Shown here: positions 11,992 through 26,300 of the stretch, piece by piece
How positions within the stretch are numbered: the first letter of the stretch is position 1
How the letters are laid out: each line of letters starts with the position of its first letter
From: Ascaphus truei
Taxonomy: Eukaryota > Chordata > Amphibia > Anura > Ascaphidae
NCBI GenBank assembly: GCA_036426205.1
Contig: CM071579.1
Location: 20,012,782-20,076,781 of the forward strand
Length of the DNA stretch: 64,000 nt
Direction: 5' to 3'
Notes under the pieces: generated by a model
Told to the model about the DNA's origin: nothing
Databases searched by the model: none
What the model saw: only the letters and a program-made list of their open reading frames with translations
Program-made: the position numbers and the translations under genes

Positions 11992-14900
11992 GTAACGGGG
12001 CAGGCTGACTTCCAATGACAAATCTGTGTGACTATCTCTGAGGTGTGACATAATCTTAAAGCGGCAGTCCCGCCAAAATTAACACCAAGTCGGGTTCCTC
12101 CTTGGACTAAAATGTGCTTTTTGTAGGTCTGGGGACTTCTCTCTATACTGGGGAAGGTATCGGTGTTTCTCAAGGGTATGCAAGTGTCCGTCCAACAGGA
12201 AAGGTCCATGTATCTGAAATGTTGTATCCTCCACTGTTCGTCAAATCGATGAAAATTGACCTAAAAGAAGCTATCTCTGTTTTCTTCTTTGTATTTTTAC
12301 CTATTGCGTTGGCCGCACATACAGGTTCTTTGCCTCAGTAAGACTTTTGTCCCCATTTTTTTCTTGTTTACGTCTAAACAATCAACAAACGATCCCAAGC
12401 CATATGGTTTCCCCTGGAGGGAGATTTAAATCAGTGAATATCTCCGGGAAGCCCCCGTGCTAAAAATGGCATGGTTTAGCTATTGGGGCGCCCCCCCCCC
12501 CCCCCCTGGGCTGAATAGTGTTTACAAATAAATAAATAGCCACCTGGTATACGAGTGATTTAAGGGTTAACTGTGTGACCGCTTGTGTTCTGCCTTGTGT
12601 AGCTCCGTGACAACGTGCCAGCGAGTGAAATCTCCCAGGAAGAATTCCGCCAGTTACAAGTTGAACACTGGTCCAAAATGTACGCCTGCTGTCTACAGTA
12701 CCAGGAAGCGCTCTCCCGCCCCCTTGCCATTCACGTTCACCCGCACACTGGGATGGTTTGCCTCCTGAGAAAGGTGGGTTGTGTAGCTTGTAAAGTATCT
12801 ATGTACACACGTGTGCAGGTTAGTCTGCAAAATGGACTAGGGAGAGGGAGAGCCGCAGAAAGAGGCGCTTTGTACAGTACGCTGCTGTTTTAGGGGCCGT
12901 CTACCTTGTATATGCACATTACGTGAGGATTAGTATGAGACTGCCATGTGCAAGCCCATTCAATAAACTAGGATCAGTTATGCACTTAATGGGAATCGCT
13001 TTTATTTTCTGAAGTGAATTGGTAAATGGCAGCCTTTTTTTCCTTTTTTTACAATGGCGGGCGTAGTCAACCTTCGTTCTCTCTTCAGGGCTTCCTATCC
13101 TTCTTGGCTCCTTGTTCCCTGGTCGATCATCTTTACCTTATGCCAGCGGAGCACTTGCATACAGAGGATGAGAGCATTATCTCAGACGGTGAGAGCCATT
13201 TACTGTACAAACAGCTGAGAGAGAAACATGGCAGATATGGTCAAGTTTCCAAAAAACATAACGGCAATGTAACGTTTAAATGAGGAAAATGTCCATTCCT
13301 TTAGTGACGTGTGCGGTTTCTGTTCACCCCCAACCCCCCCCCCCCCCATCCTGCGTGTCCTTTGCAGATGTGGATGCGGCTAGTGACATTATCTGCCTGA
13401 TACAATGTCTCCGGCTGATTGGAGATTACATTTCTCCGGATATGGCGTATCACATGGAGGCCGCTTGTTGCCAACTGCAGCCCCCCGAGAAGATTTCCGA
13501 GCAGATCTTGGAAGATTTGATCGCCAATGATGTGTAAGAAAACTCCTTTTTACAGCGGCTTTCGCCTTTTTCGGTGCCAGCAAGACCAATGCGGGCAGCT
13601 CCTCTGGCACGAAAGGGGTTGATAAGTTGTGAGGTGGTCATAAGGTGTAGTGAACATATCGACATAATACACTATGACTCTTAACCTATGCCCAGGGTGG
13701 CCACCAACAGGCCAGGTATTCAGGATATCCCAGCTTCAGCACAGGTAGGGCAGTCAACGACTGAGCCACCTGTGCCATAGCAGGGATATCCTGAAAACCT
13801 GGCCTGTTGGTGGCCTTTGAAGACTGGAGTCGGCCCTGTTCTAGGTTGTTTTGATCTCCTAGTGATATTTTGTGATACTTCAGACTGATGAATCCTTTAC
13901 AGTTAAATGAGCTATGAAGAATGTTCATGTTTTGTCTTTGCGTTAACAGGGAAAACCTCATGGAGGATATTCACAATAAGTTGCTGGACATTAGAAATCC
14001 TAACCAAGCAATTGGATTCTTGCTTCGGGAAATGGATTATGAAACTTCTCTGGACATGGACAACACCATCAACCCTGGTATTTTGATTCTTTGTACAGCA
14101 ACTGATCACACTTTTTTCTTACTTGCCTGATAGTCACTTATGCGACACTGTAGGCTCTGAGTAGTGCGGCCAGGTTTACTTTAGCCTGTTACTGTGCTGA
14201 AGGCGTTGGAGACGGATTAAAGATCTGTTTATTTTCTGTTTCACTTTAAGTTGGACGGGCCAGAGATCCCTTTGTTGGTGTCATTGGGCGATGGGCATTT
14301 GCTCACCTTCCTGCTATGGCTCTCTTTTGTTGAGTTGCAGTTAGCATGTGGGGGAAAGTTATCCAACCAATGAGCTCCTTCTTCTTTCTGAGCGGGTGCA
14401 CAGTTTAATACCCCCGTTTTCATTACAGCTCAGCCACTGAATGTGCGTATGAATCTGTCCAATCTCTATGGAAGTGCCACAGCTGCCAGCGTGTTGTGTC
14501 AAGCAGTGAGCAGGATCTCCACGACCCGCTTCCTGATTTGCCGGGACTTGCTAATCCTGCAGCATCTTCTGCTGAGAATGGGAGACCTGGTAGGTATAAT
14601 CGGTAGCCCTTCACAAAAGGAGAGAGAAGCGCTTGCTGTAAGGATTGTCGTATTACACTGGTTTTTCTGTTCTTAGGCCTTTGGGGGAGTAGGGCAGCTC
14701 CTCCAGTCTCAGCAGGAACTGATACCTCGCACATCTCAAATGCTCTCATCCTACTACGTGATCCGGTGGGGGAGTCAGTGCTTTGCTTCTGCGGTCCCTG
14801 TTGATGTTCTGTAAGTTCCTAACCTCCCTCAGTCCGTACTGCTGACACATGGTGCTGGAACGGTTTTGATCCCAAATGCTCTGTCCTGTCCTTGTGGTAG

Positions 14901-17900
14901 CTCTGATTCCCAAGTCCAGGGACACGGCAAAAATGGTTAAAATGAACTTGGGTTAAGTCTCTGAGAAAGCAGACGTTACATTCCCTAATGGCATTATCCA
15001 GGTAACATCTAGAGAAGGTCCATAGTATGTATTGGCTCTCGTTAACACATTTTAACAGAAATACACCCTGGCAGGGCTCTCTGAGAATCAAAACGTCTGT
15101 ACCTTCACTCAACTGCTAGGGTGGTATTCTGGCACAAAGGACACCCACTTATGTTTTGTATTAATAATTGTGAGATACCAGTACCCATTTTAACCCCATT
15201 TTAACCCTAGTTTTTCTAGACCGAATAATTAAATGGATATGAGCACTATAATGTCTCTTTTGCACTACATGTGAAGCATAAGGCTTCCTTCAGCGATACA
15301 ATATCATTTAGCGTAACCCCACTTGGCTGCTCTAGGCTTTTCGGAACATACTCTTGTTGTTGGTAGGCACCTGTCTAAATCCTGAAGTGTTTTCATGTTC
15401 CTTGCAGAGAGTCCAATCTGCAGCATTTATCGTTCTTGGAGCTGTCTGATTCCCCTGCATTTACACCAGGACACAAATCGGGTATAAATCTATTTCTTAA
15501 TCCCTTTGGCTGCGCAGAAAGGGTGCAGGATATTTGCTGTGCAAATCAGCAGCTAGAAGTTGTCGCCCTGCGTTGTATGCCACGCAGCATATCCTTACAC
15601 GTTTGTTTGTTGGCTTGTTGCTTGCAGTGTCCGGTCCCCAGACAGTGGTGGAATTATTCTTTCAGGATGTAGCGAGAAAACTCTTATCTCACACCTTCTC
15701 ACGGTCCGGTTCCACACAGACGCACAGCCCTCTGAACTGGACCCAGCTGATCACCGATATTACCAGTTATCTCCTGCATCATCTGTATCCTTTAACATTT
15801 ACACTGAGCAATATTCATTTAAAGCCTCCTAACTCCCTTGTGTTTTTATTTATTGCTATTGCCAGTACCAATCTCCTACTGGGAAAAATATGGCTATTAA
15901 CATCTCGAGGGGTCCGAGAGCCAATAGGAAGCTGCAACGTTATAGCTTGCATCTTCCTATTGGTCTACGCTGGCAGCTATGTTGCTTTTTCCCACAAGCA
16001 GCCACCAATGCTACAAAACAGGTTCAGGCGCGGAAGGCCCTCCGGGCTCGAAATATATATTTTTTTTTACTAGTGGGATTGGTGCTTTAATGTAAAGTGC
16101 AAGATTCCGTTGAATAAAGTGCTTTCTTAAAAATATTTCAACCCCTTATGCGTCATTCCTTAACTTTATTTGTTAATGAACAGCTGGCCTAGTAATCCCA
16201 GCTTCCTGTTCCCAGAGTGCTTGATGAGAAGCTTCCAGTACACCCAGCTGCAGGTAACAGGCAGTATGTGATTGGACCGCATAAAGGGTGGTATCAAAAT
16301 AATGTTTTTGTGATACATTGGTGAGCTTTTTTTAATTTATTTTTTAAGGAATATGTGCGCCTGCTCCAGCCATGGTGTCAAGTGAACGTGGGATCGGCCC
16401 ACTTTATGATGGGTCAGTGTTACCTGGTCACAGGAGAAGGACACAAGGTGAGATTTGTATTTTCAATAAATATAAAGCAACTGCACGAGAATATGTCCGG
16501 GTTAAATTGGCCACAAGCGTTGGAACACATGGAACACATTTTTGTTTGTTGATAATAAATGCAGCAGTTACCTTTTTTTTAAGGAATGTAATTATCTAAG
16601 CTTCTGATCGATCAGCAAAGATCCGACTTCCCGGGGCACCCAATATGGCAGCCTATTTCAAAAGAGGAAGTCCGGTGCTTTTCTAAATCACTGCTATAGC
16701 AACCCAAGAAAGCTTTAAGTGGACATTTTTTTGTTTAAAAAAAAAAAATGCAGTAAGTTTTATCTAATACTACATGACTGATTTACTATTAAAACACAAA
16801 AACACATAGGATTTTGAAGGTACAGGCCCTTTAAAGTAAAAGCTGTATTCTTTGGGAAATAAGTTTTCTTTCCTCTACAGTAAATTAAAAAAAAAAAATA
16901 TATCACGTGTGAGCACATTCAAATATCTCGGGCAGGTCTGCAGCCCTGTCTTTCCCCATTATCTCTCAGCAAACAGCGCTTCCACTGCAACCAGGGATTC
17001 CACTGCAACCAGGGATTCTGGGTAATGACATGCAAATGAGCACACAGTCACTCTTATCCATTGTAACATGGACATGTTCCCTATAAGCTTACACCTTCTG
17101 CATTACACAGCCTGGATTACAGAAGTGCAGAGCCAGTAACCCTGCTCACCGACAGCTGTTTTGACCTTTTGGGGTCTCCTCATGGCAAGGTTGGTTGCTG
17201 GCTCTCCAAAGTGACGTTTGTAAGTCGCTATAACCAGACATGAAAAAAGTTATGGTGGGTAAAAAGTGTCAAAAATCCTTCACCCTACACTGTACAGTAA
17301 ATAAAAATACCAGGGGGGGGGGGGGGGGGGGGTCTTTTTCCTCTTTGCACATCGCAGTCGCCAGTAAAAGGAAAGCATGTTGGTTGAATTGTACAAATAA
17401 ACTGATATCTACACTCTTGGCAAACTAGATGTACGCCCCCACATGTGAGCCTAACGTGACAGGATTTAGGCTTGGCTTACTTCTGGTCCGCTTCCCTGCA
17501 GGCCCTGGAGTGCTTCTGCCAGGCTGCGTCCGAAGTGACACGGGAGGAGTTTTTGAACAGATTAATCCGCGGGGAAGATGGAGAACTCACGTCGACTCCT
17601 CGTCTTCGATATTATACCAGAGTAAGATGCCGCTTATATTTACAATATAGGGGGGGGGGGGGTGGATTACTGGTTTCCGTGAGACTGACATACAGCGATA
17701 AGTAATTACAGTGGTCACCCTCTTACCTCCATATGTTTGATTTTGTTGGGTGGCGGGGAAACACAATGTACTATAATACAGGAGAAAAGCGGCATTGCCA
17801 TAAATACCTCCAGCTCTTGTACTTTACCCAGAGATTATGGGAAGCTTTGTAGTATTTAGCATTCAGAATTGTATTCCCTAATGGGCCACATGTCATTGGC

Positions 17901-20312
17901 ACCATATTTAGAATGACAGAATCCTTCTACACAGCTGTTGGTGCAAAGTGTTTGTTCTGTATGGTATTAATGAATGTTTCCGCCCTCGTAGACTCCTTTT
18001 TTTTATTTATTTATTATTAAATTGCTATTCAAAAGTTCTGAAATTTATAAGAGTCCAACATGTTGGCAGAGTGTAGTCCGATCAGGTAAGTGCTTTACTC
18101 TTAGTTCAAGTGGCCTTATGGTGTTCTGTCCATGGGGGGTGTATGCACATTTCTGGGTTGTAACACAAAAGTAATCCATTATTCCCAATGTTCGGTACAA
18201 TATAATGTGTTCTTGTCACGCTATGTACCACACTGTATGTGCAGTTTTTCTGACTCGTACATAAAGCTTGGCCCCCTGCAGACGCACTTACCAGAACGCC
18301 CTCCTACTGTCTCTGTACGTTCTTCCTACCTACCAATTGGATTGTAAGCAGGGATTCCTTTTCCTAATGTCACTTTTATGTCTGAAGCACTTCTTCCCAT
18401 TATGTGTTAATTATATTATTTGTTATTTATATGATTGTCACGTGTATTACTGCTGTGAAGCGCTATGTACATTAATGGTGCCATGTAAATAAAGACACAC
18501 ATACCATATGTTTGTGTCGTCTCTAGGTTTTGTGTTTGCTGGAAGATGTGGGACTGCCAGAACTGGTGATCCAATTGGCTACATTGGCAATAGCAGAAGC
18601 TGCTGATGACTGCAGAAGTCAGGTAGGAGGCGATGCTAATTTCGCTGCTCTCTGATTTGAGCGTTTAACAGAATGAATTAAATAGTCTGCTTTCTTTAGG
18701 CTGCTTTGAGGACCCGCATTTTCAAACATCATTTGGATCTGGGGAACAATAGCCAAGCTTATGACGCACTGACCCAGATACCAGATTCTAGCAGGTAACC
18801 ATCGATATGTTCAAGAAATATTCACATGATGGCCTTTTTGTAGCCAGAGTTTTTACTACGTAAGTTAAGTGTTTGGGTGGAAAATTAAAATCTTACATTT
18901 GCTGTGATACAATAGAGCAGCGCTTCTCAACTACAGTCCTTAAGCCCCCCCTCCCCCCAACAGGTCAGGTTTCCAGGATATCCCTGCTTCAGCACAGGTG
19001 GCTCAGTGCACCAGCTATGCTGAAGCAGGGATATCCTGAAAACCTGACCTGTTTGGGGGGGGGGGGGAGGGAGGGAGGGGGGGAGTTGAGCATGCGTGCA
19101 ATAGAGCAGTAATCTTTCCTCATCAGGTTAGTAACTTGGGCTTTATTGCTTTAGTTTAGTTTTATAGTGGTTAAAGCAGCGCTCCTGGTTACACCTTTTT
19201 CAAAAAAAATTAAATAGATTAGAATCAGGGGGTCTCTAGAGCTGAACTGCGTTCATTTCAGCTCTGGGGACCCCTGCTTCCCGAGATACTTGTCTCAGAA
19301 GGGTGCTCCGACTGGGCTAGCTTGGGCTAACATAATGGCGGTTTGAATGTCCTGTAGGCCGATAGGAAGCCGTGACGTCGTCCCTTACAAATTTTTTTTT
19401 TTATTATTGGCCCACATGACGCGGGACAATTAAACGGAGCGGAGATACCGGCAGCACCTACTGAGTTAAATATCTCAAAGCAGGGGATCCCCCGAGCTGA
19501 AATCGACGTGGTTCAACTCTGGAGACCTCCCGCTTCAAACCAGATAAAATAAAGTTATACTGCTTTACATAGAAAGTAGTATTGGATTGTTGCACGGTTT
19601 TACTGAGGTTAGCATAGTATTGGAGCTGCTAATTCTACGTGAAGGTGCACTTTACATGGTGAGGTCCAATATATTTTGCGGTGATATTTTGTTTGGGACT
19701 GTCTTCATTTTGAGAGTAAAGTTTCCCAGTAGGATATCTTACGTATTTTTTTTCCGTCTCGCAGGCAGCTGGACTGCTTGCGGCAGCTAGTCGTGGTCCT
19801 GTGTGAGCGCTCCCAGCTGCAGGAACTCGTGGAATTTCCATACGTGAACCTGCATAATGAGGTAACCACTGATATGCAAGAACTAGGTACCGGTCCCTTC
19901 ACCCACAGCGGTGGTGCTCAACTCCAGTCCGCAAGACCCCCCCCCGCAACAGGTCAGGATATCCCAGCTTCAGCACAGGTGACTCAATCAGTGCCTCAGT
20001 TGAAGACTGGGCCACTGGTTGGGCCACCTGTGCTGAAGCTGGGACTGATTGGGCAACCTGTGCTGAAGCTGGTATATTCTGAAAACCTGCCCTATTGGGG
20101 GGTTTTGAGGACTGGAGTTGAGCCCCCCCCGGCCTACAAGCCCTGTGAGGACAGGAAGAAGACCTAACCTTTGTCCCCATGTCCCAGGTTGTAGGTATCC
20201 TTGAATCCCGCGCACGTGCGGTTGACCTCATGACTCACAACTACTACGAGCTCTTGTACGCTTTCCATATTTATCGACACAACTATCGGAAGGGTAAGTA
20301 CCACTTTCTTCT

Positions 20313-20364
<52 letters not shown>

Positions 20365-23300
20365 CTGTTCCATTGTCTTGCCCTCAGCTGGCACAGTGAT
20401 GTTTGAATATGGGAGGCGCCTTGGCAGGGAAGTCCGGACTCTCGGAGGACTTCAGAAACAAATGAACTCCTACCTGGCGTGCCTGAATTGCTTGCGTCTG
20501 ATCCGTCCTGATTACGCGTGGATCGTGCAGCCTGCGTCCGGGACTGTGGTACAAAGTGCATGCTTTCTCTTCATTTGTTGTGCAGTTAGCGGGTGTGGGG
20601 TTGCACGGCAATACCGTGACGGGGGCAGTGAGACTAATTTGTGTTCTCGGGTAATGGGGAATACCGTATGTTTCTTGTGATCCATGTTGATTAACTTCAT
20701 TACAGCTACACTTCAACAGGACACCATCGCAATAAAGCTATCCTGCATAAACAATAGGGGTTTCTTCTGTGTGCACTGGGCCCTGATTGCTCTATTTATT
20801 CTATTTCTATATGAAATGTAGGCATGGCTTTTTTTCATGTCACTAGTTATTCGAGAACAGGGGCGGTCAACTCCAGGCCTCAAGGTCCACCAACAGGCCC
20901 AGGTATTTGGGATATCCTGGCTTGGGCTACCTGTGCTGAAGCTGTGGGACTGATTGGACCACGTGTGCTGAAGCAGGGATGTCCTGAAAACCTTACCTGT
21001 TGGTGGACCTTCAGAACTGGTGTTACGTGACACCCCCCCCCCCCCCTCTTCTAGAACCACATTGCACCCCAAATCCCAACAGCTGTTAAGCAGTTGAAGG
21101 TTTAAGGCTATATATTACTATATACCAGTTATAATCGGTGCAGCAGAAAAGTTTGAACATTTCTCCCCCCCCCCCACTACAGTTCCAGAAGTCATTTGAT
21201 TCACCAGGTAACAAACAGGCGGAAGAACGTGCGTTACTTGGCACTATAACCGTTGTATTTATATCTCCCCACATTTTTGCCAACTTGTATCTCTTAGAGT
21301 CCTATTACGGGCTGAATCTGAAATCCCTCAGCCACATCACCTTACACGGAATAATATACTGAGGTTGTCAAGGCAACCCTGGCTGGACCAGTGTGGTCTC
21401 GACATCCATCATACATATAGGGCCCTGACATATGTCCATATATGGTTAAATGGTGGTGTATACATGATACCCAAAGATAAAGCAGTGCATGTAATTATTA
21501 GGGAATGTGTTCTTCGCTGAGTGCTGCTTTTTGCATATCATTTAATTGTGTTTCTTTTTAAGTATGAACGCCCGGGGGCATCCCCCAAAAGAAACCATGA
21601 CGGTGAATCTCCAGCTACTCCCAGTAAGTCTGTGCTCAGGTTGTTGGGAGACGAGTTCTTGGTGTGAGGCGTTGTCTCTGCCTATTGAGTTCTTGGTGTG
21701 TGTTAAGCAAAGCTTCACGTTAGGTGTGTAAGTTCCCGTTGTGTTCTTCCTCACACAGGAAGCGGTCAGATTGAGATTCTGGAGTTGCAGGATATAGAAA
21801 AGGAGTATGTCCTGTGTCGGACGCGCCTGACTCTAGCACAGCGTGATCCGAGTACATCGGCCATTGCAGGTAATGGGAGAGCTCCGGGAGCTGGTAAAAA
21901 TGGCTGAATTAATGGCACTTAACGCCCGCGTACCAGAATAGAAATGTGAGTCATTTAGAGCGTAACTGTTATTTCAGTAATATAAAATAATGTTTCTAAT
22001 AATGAATACGACGCAACAATTAAATAAAGGGAACGTCAGCTAATTCGGGTTTAGCATAAATCCTAATTAAGTCATTTCATTAGTGGCAGGCTGCCTGAAC
22101 TGTTTGCCTGCTGACTGAGCCAAACGGTTACATACTGGGACGAGTGGTTACCTATAGGTATAGTTGTTTAATGTAACCACAGCAGGATAGTACATTAGAA
22201 TGGCCACATAGAAATCTGATTGTATTTGCCGCCGAAATTGGTATTCTGCATCGCTTAGGCCCTCCTAAGCTAGCTGTGTTTGAAGGTACAATCAGATTTC
22301 TATATGATAGATGTTTCCCAGGTGGCACAGGATTACACCTTCTTGCCAACATCCTACGATGGCTACCAAGCATCCACAAGAATTTAGCTGTGCCCATTCT
22401 AATGTACTATCCTGCTGTGGTTACATTAAACAACGGTTCCCCTCCCTTCCCGGCTCTTGGGAGGTTACATAGGTGTCTGTGTTATTGGCTACTCAGGATG
22501 CGTTACCTTGGCGGGGGTGCTGGGCCGGGCGTGTATACAGATGGAAATGATAGGCGCCAGGAACTTTATAGTTCTGAAATCAGGCATCATTTATTATCTG
22601 TACATGTACAATAACTTCCCCAGATACATACATGTGTTCCTAAGGAGGTGCTTTTCCTGTAACTGGGGTTTGTGTCTCACTGTTACATTCTTGTGTGACT
22701 CCCTTTGTGTCCATGCATCTCCTACATACCTCCAGGGTCCCAGCTTGGGTTTCCCTTTCTCCCTGTCTCTGGGGGATTGTCATCCATGCACTCTGTCCTT
22801 TGTACCTCACCTGTAGCACTCTGATGCTGAGCTGGCAGGGGGTCTCTCTTTAACCATTGACTACACCTCCATCCCCTCGGGATCCTTGGCCAGGTACTGT
22901 ATAGTGGGCGTCTTATAAATGTAAGTGAGTTCCAGGGCTACGGTTGGGGTAACCCCATAGGGACAAGGGCTTCCCCTATGGAATCTTGTAATCTTCAATT
23001 CTATCATGGCCATGGACCTTACTTGGTGAGGCAATTCCCTGACTACAAAACAACAAATGGGGACATATTTATTTACATGTCTATCCCTTTACTGGGAACC
23101 TATTTATATTAACTCTGAGGCTCCTCCAACCATCACTCCTCCCTGGAACCCGAGTTCCAGAATTTTCTATTTATAGCTTAGCCTGATGTCACTATCTCTA
23201 GACAGAAAGGGGCAGGGCTTAACTTCTGCTGAGTCACCTATCACCATGTGATAAGGAAAGGGGCGTTACTCTTTGAGAGCCCACACTGTTAACCCTTTAA

Positions 23301-26300
23301 GGCCGTAGTAATCCCAAAGGGGGTTATACAACTATACCAATAAGTAACCACTCTTCCCTGTGGGTAACAGTTTGGGTTACTCAGCCGGCAGGCAAACAGT
23401 TAAGGTAGCCTGACACTAATGAAATTACTTCTACTAAACCCTAATTAGCCGACATTACTGCTGCATTGCCTTTTATTTAATGGTTGTGTCATATTCATTA
23501 TTACATAGTTACATAGTAGATGAGGTTGAAAAAAGACACATGTCCATCAAGTTCAACCCATGCTAAATTTAGACGACAGATTTATCCTATATCTATACTT
23601 ACTTATGTATGTATGTATGTATGTCTTTATTTGTATAGCGCCATAAATGTACATAGCGCTTCACAGTAGTAATACATGTCATATAAATAACAAATATAAA
23701 TAACAGATCATGGTAATAAGTGCTTCAGACATACTGTAAAAGTAACATTAAGGAAGGAGTCCCTGCTCCGAGGAGCTTACAATCTAATTGGTAGGTAGGG
23801 AGAACGTACAGAGACAGTAGGAGGGAATACTAGTAAGTGCGTCTGCAGGGGGCCAAGCTTTGTGTCATGTGTCCATGATTATCCAGTGCTACTCATATGC
23901 TTCTTTAAGCAGATGTGTCTTAAGGTGGGTCTTAAAGGTGGATAGCGAGGGGGCTAGTCGGGTATTGAGGGGAAGGGCATTCCAGAGGTGTGGGGCAGAA
24001 AGTGAGAAAGGTTTAAGGCGGGAGAGAGCTTTAGATACAAAGGGGGTAGAAAGAAGACATCCTTGAGAAGAACGCAAGAGTCGTGATGGTGTATAGTGAG
24101 AAATTAGGGCTGAGATGTAAGACAGGGCAGAAGAATGTAAAGCTTTAAAAGTGAGCAGTAGAATTGAGTGTGAGATACGCGATTTAATCGGAAGCCAGGA
24201 GAGGGATTTCAGGAGGGGAGATGCGGAGACAGATTTAGGAAAGAGTAGAGTGATTCTGGCAGCAGCGTTTAGGATAGATTGTAGGGGAGACAGGTGAGAG
24301 GTAGGAAGGCCGGACAGCAGGAGGTTGCAGTAATCGAGACGTGAGAGAATGAGGGCCTGAGTCAGAGTTTTAGCAGTTGAGTAACAGAGGAAAGGGCGTA
24401 TCTTTGTGATATTGCGGAGGAAAAAGCGACAAGTTTTAGAAACGTTTTGAATATGAGAGGAGAATGAGAGAGAGGAATCAAGGGTGACCCCTAGGCAGTG
24501 TGCTTGGGCTACTGGGTGAATGATCGTATTTCCAATAGCAATGTGGAAGGATGTAGTAGGGCCAGGTTTGGGAGGTAGTATAAGGAGCTCTGTTATTGAT
24601 CCAGAGGAAGGCAAACAAAAAATCCCAGTGTCATCATTGAATGATATATCTCATAAGGGGAAAAATTCCTTCCCGACTCCAAGAATTGGCAATCATATTA
24701 CTTCCTGGATCAACATCCTTCCCATGTATACTTATTTGGTATATCCTTGTATACCTTCCCTTTCTAAAAAGACATCCAACCTGTTTTTTTTTTTTAACAA
24801 ATCCACTGTAACTGCCCTTACTGTAAAGTAAGGGAGCACAAATTTGTTTTTCCCTGCGCCGCACCCCCCCCCCCCCCCCTGCCAGCAATTCCCCTCCCTC
24901 TCTCCACGTACCCCCCTCTTACCTTGGCATCATGTTGCCATGGCAACGTTACCTCACATGACCTTGCGGCGTCATTTGACGACGTGTCTAAGAAGCCGCG
25001 GAGCCAAGGTAAGTGAGGTTTACAGAGGCCTTCGCTGCTTCCCCTGCACTTCATTTAGGTGCCTTTGGGAAGTGCGCGCCCCCCCCCCCCCCCCCCCCCC
25101 CCCTGCAGTCTAGTCCTTGCGCCCCCAGTTTGCGCACCGCTGGTAAAGAAACCTTTCCTTTGTTGCTGTGTGAAATCGCCCTGAGAAACATTTTATATTG
25201 AAATAAAGTTAAGATCTAAGTGAACTCGCATTGTTTTTTTTTGTTTTGTTTAATCTGGTTCAAGGAGGTTAAAGGGCCATTAATAGGGACTTGTTTCTTT
25301 CCAAGTGTTCATGTCTATTAGTCCTATCCCTTTAGTGCACTAACCTCCTTATTACGTTCTATTTGCCCGAAAGCTGAGCAAAGGCCCTCCTGTATCTGAT
25401 TCTATTAACAGTTAACACGTTCCACATAAAGGGGTTAAAATACTATTTGAGATCCTGCTTTTCGCTGAATTTAACCCAAAATTTTAATATGTAGGGGAGC
25501 AGAAAATTGGGATAAATTTATAAAAGGTGAAATAAAACCTATGTATTCTATGTCCTTGAACTGAATGGGATTGGGAAGAGAAAGTCCCTTTGAGATGCAC
25601 TCACCTCCACTGAGTAACAATAATAAATTGTACTAAATGGCCCCAAGTATTTATTTCTTAGATTTAACACTGGTCTTTCTGTGGATTTAAAACCATCCTC
25701 TTTCCACGCAGGGAGTTACACTGCTGAGACATTGTGCTCTCCTGGTGCAGGCCGGGCTCTTCGATAAAGCCATCTACCTTTGTAAACCTTCAAAGCCCTC
25801 TCACGCCAATCTTTGAGGGTCTTGCTTTCAGTTCAGTAAGTAAGTCAGTAGGAAATTCAGATTTGACACACACCCACACACCCACCCAACCCCTGTACAT
25901 AGCCTATAGTTACTGTTCTGAAGACAACGGGTACACGTAGATGGTCAAGTTCAGGCAAAAGTGGGTATTTGAATAACGTCAACATGAGTATCCATCTACT
26001 GTTTGTCTCCTCCAGCCCTACATTGAAGTAATAAAGGACTTTAAAGCTGCAGTTCAGTTCTTTTTTTAGTTTTTTTTATTTATTTTTTTTACTTTAAATT
26101 TTCATGTGTACAATCTCTAATTACCTAAAGTAAATGTATAGCTGCAGGTCAATTCGTTCTCATGTATTGGATAGGTCGGAAAATTTGGTGACATAATTAG
26201 TGAAGGGATCTGTTTATATTCTGCTTCATCGTCAGTGGAAGCTCATGACTATTTCATGAGCACTCTGCACTGAACATGTGCTAGAGGTGAGGGCAGGGCT

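Noticed and set aside
23889..24614. A 241-codon - strand gene
   Set aside because: It is the C-terminal part of an L2-type retrotransposon, not a host gene.
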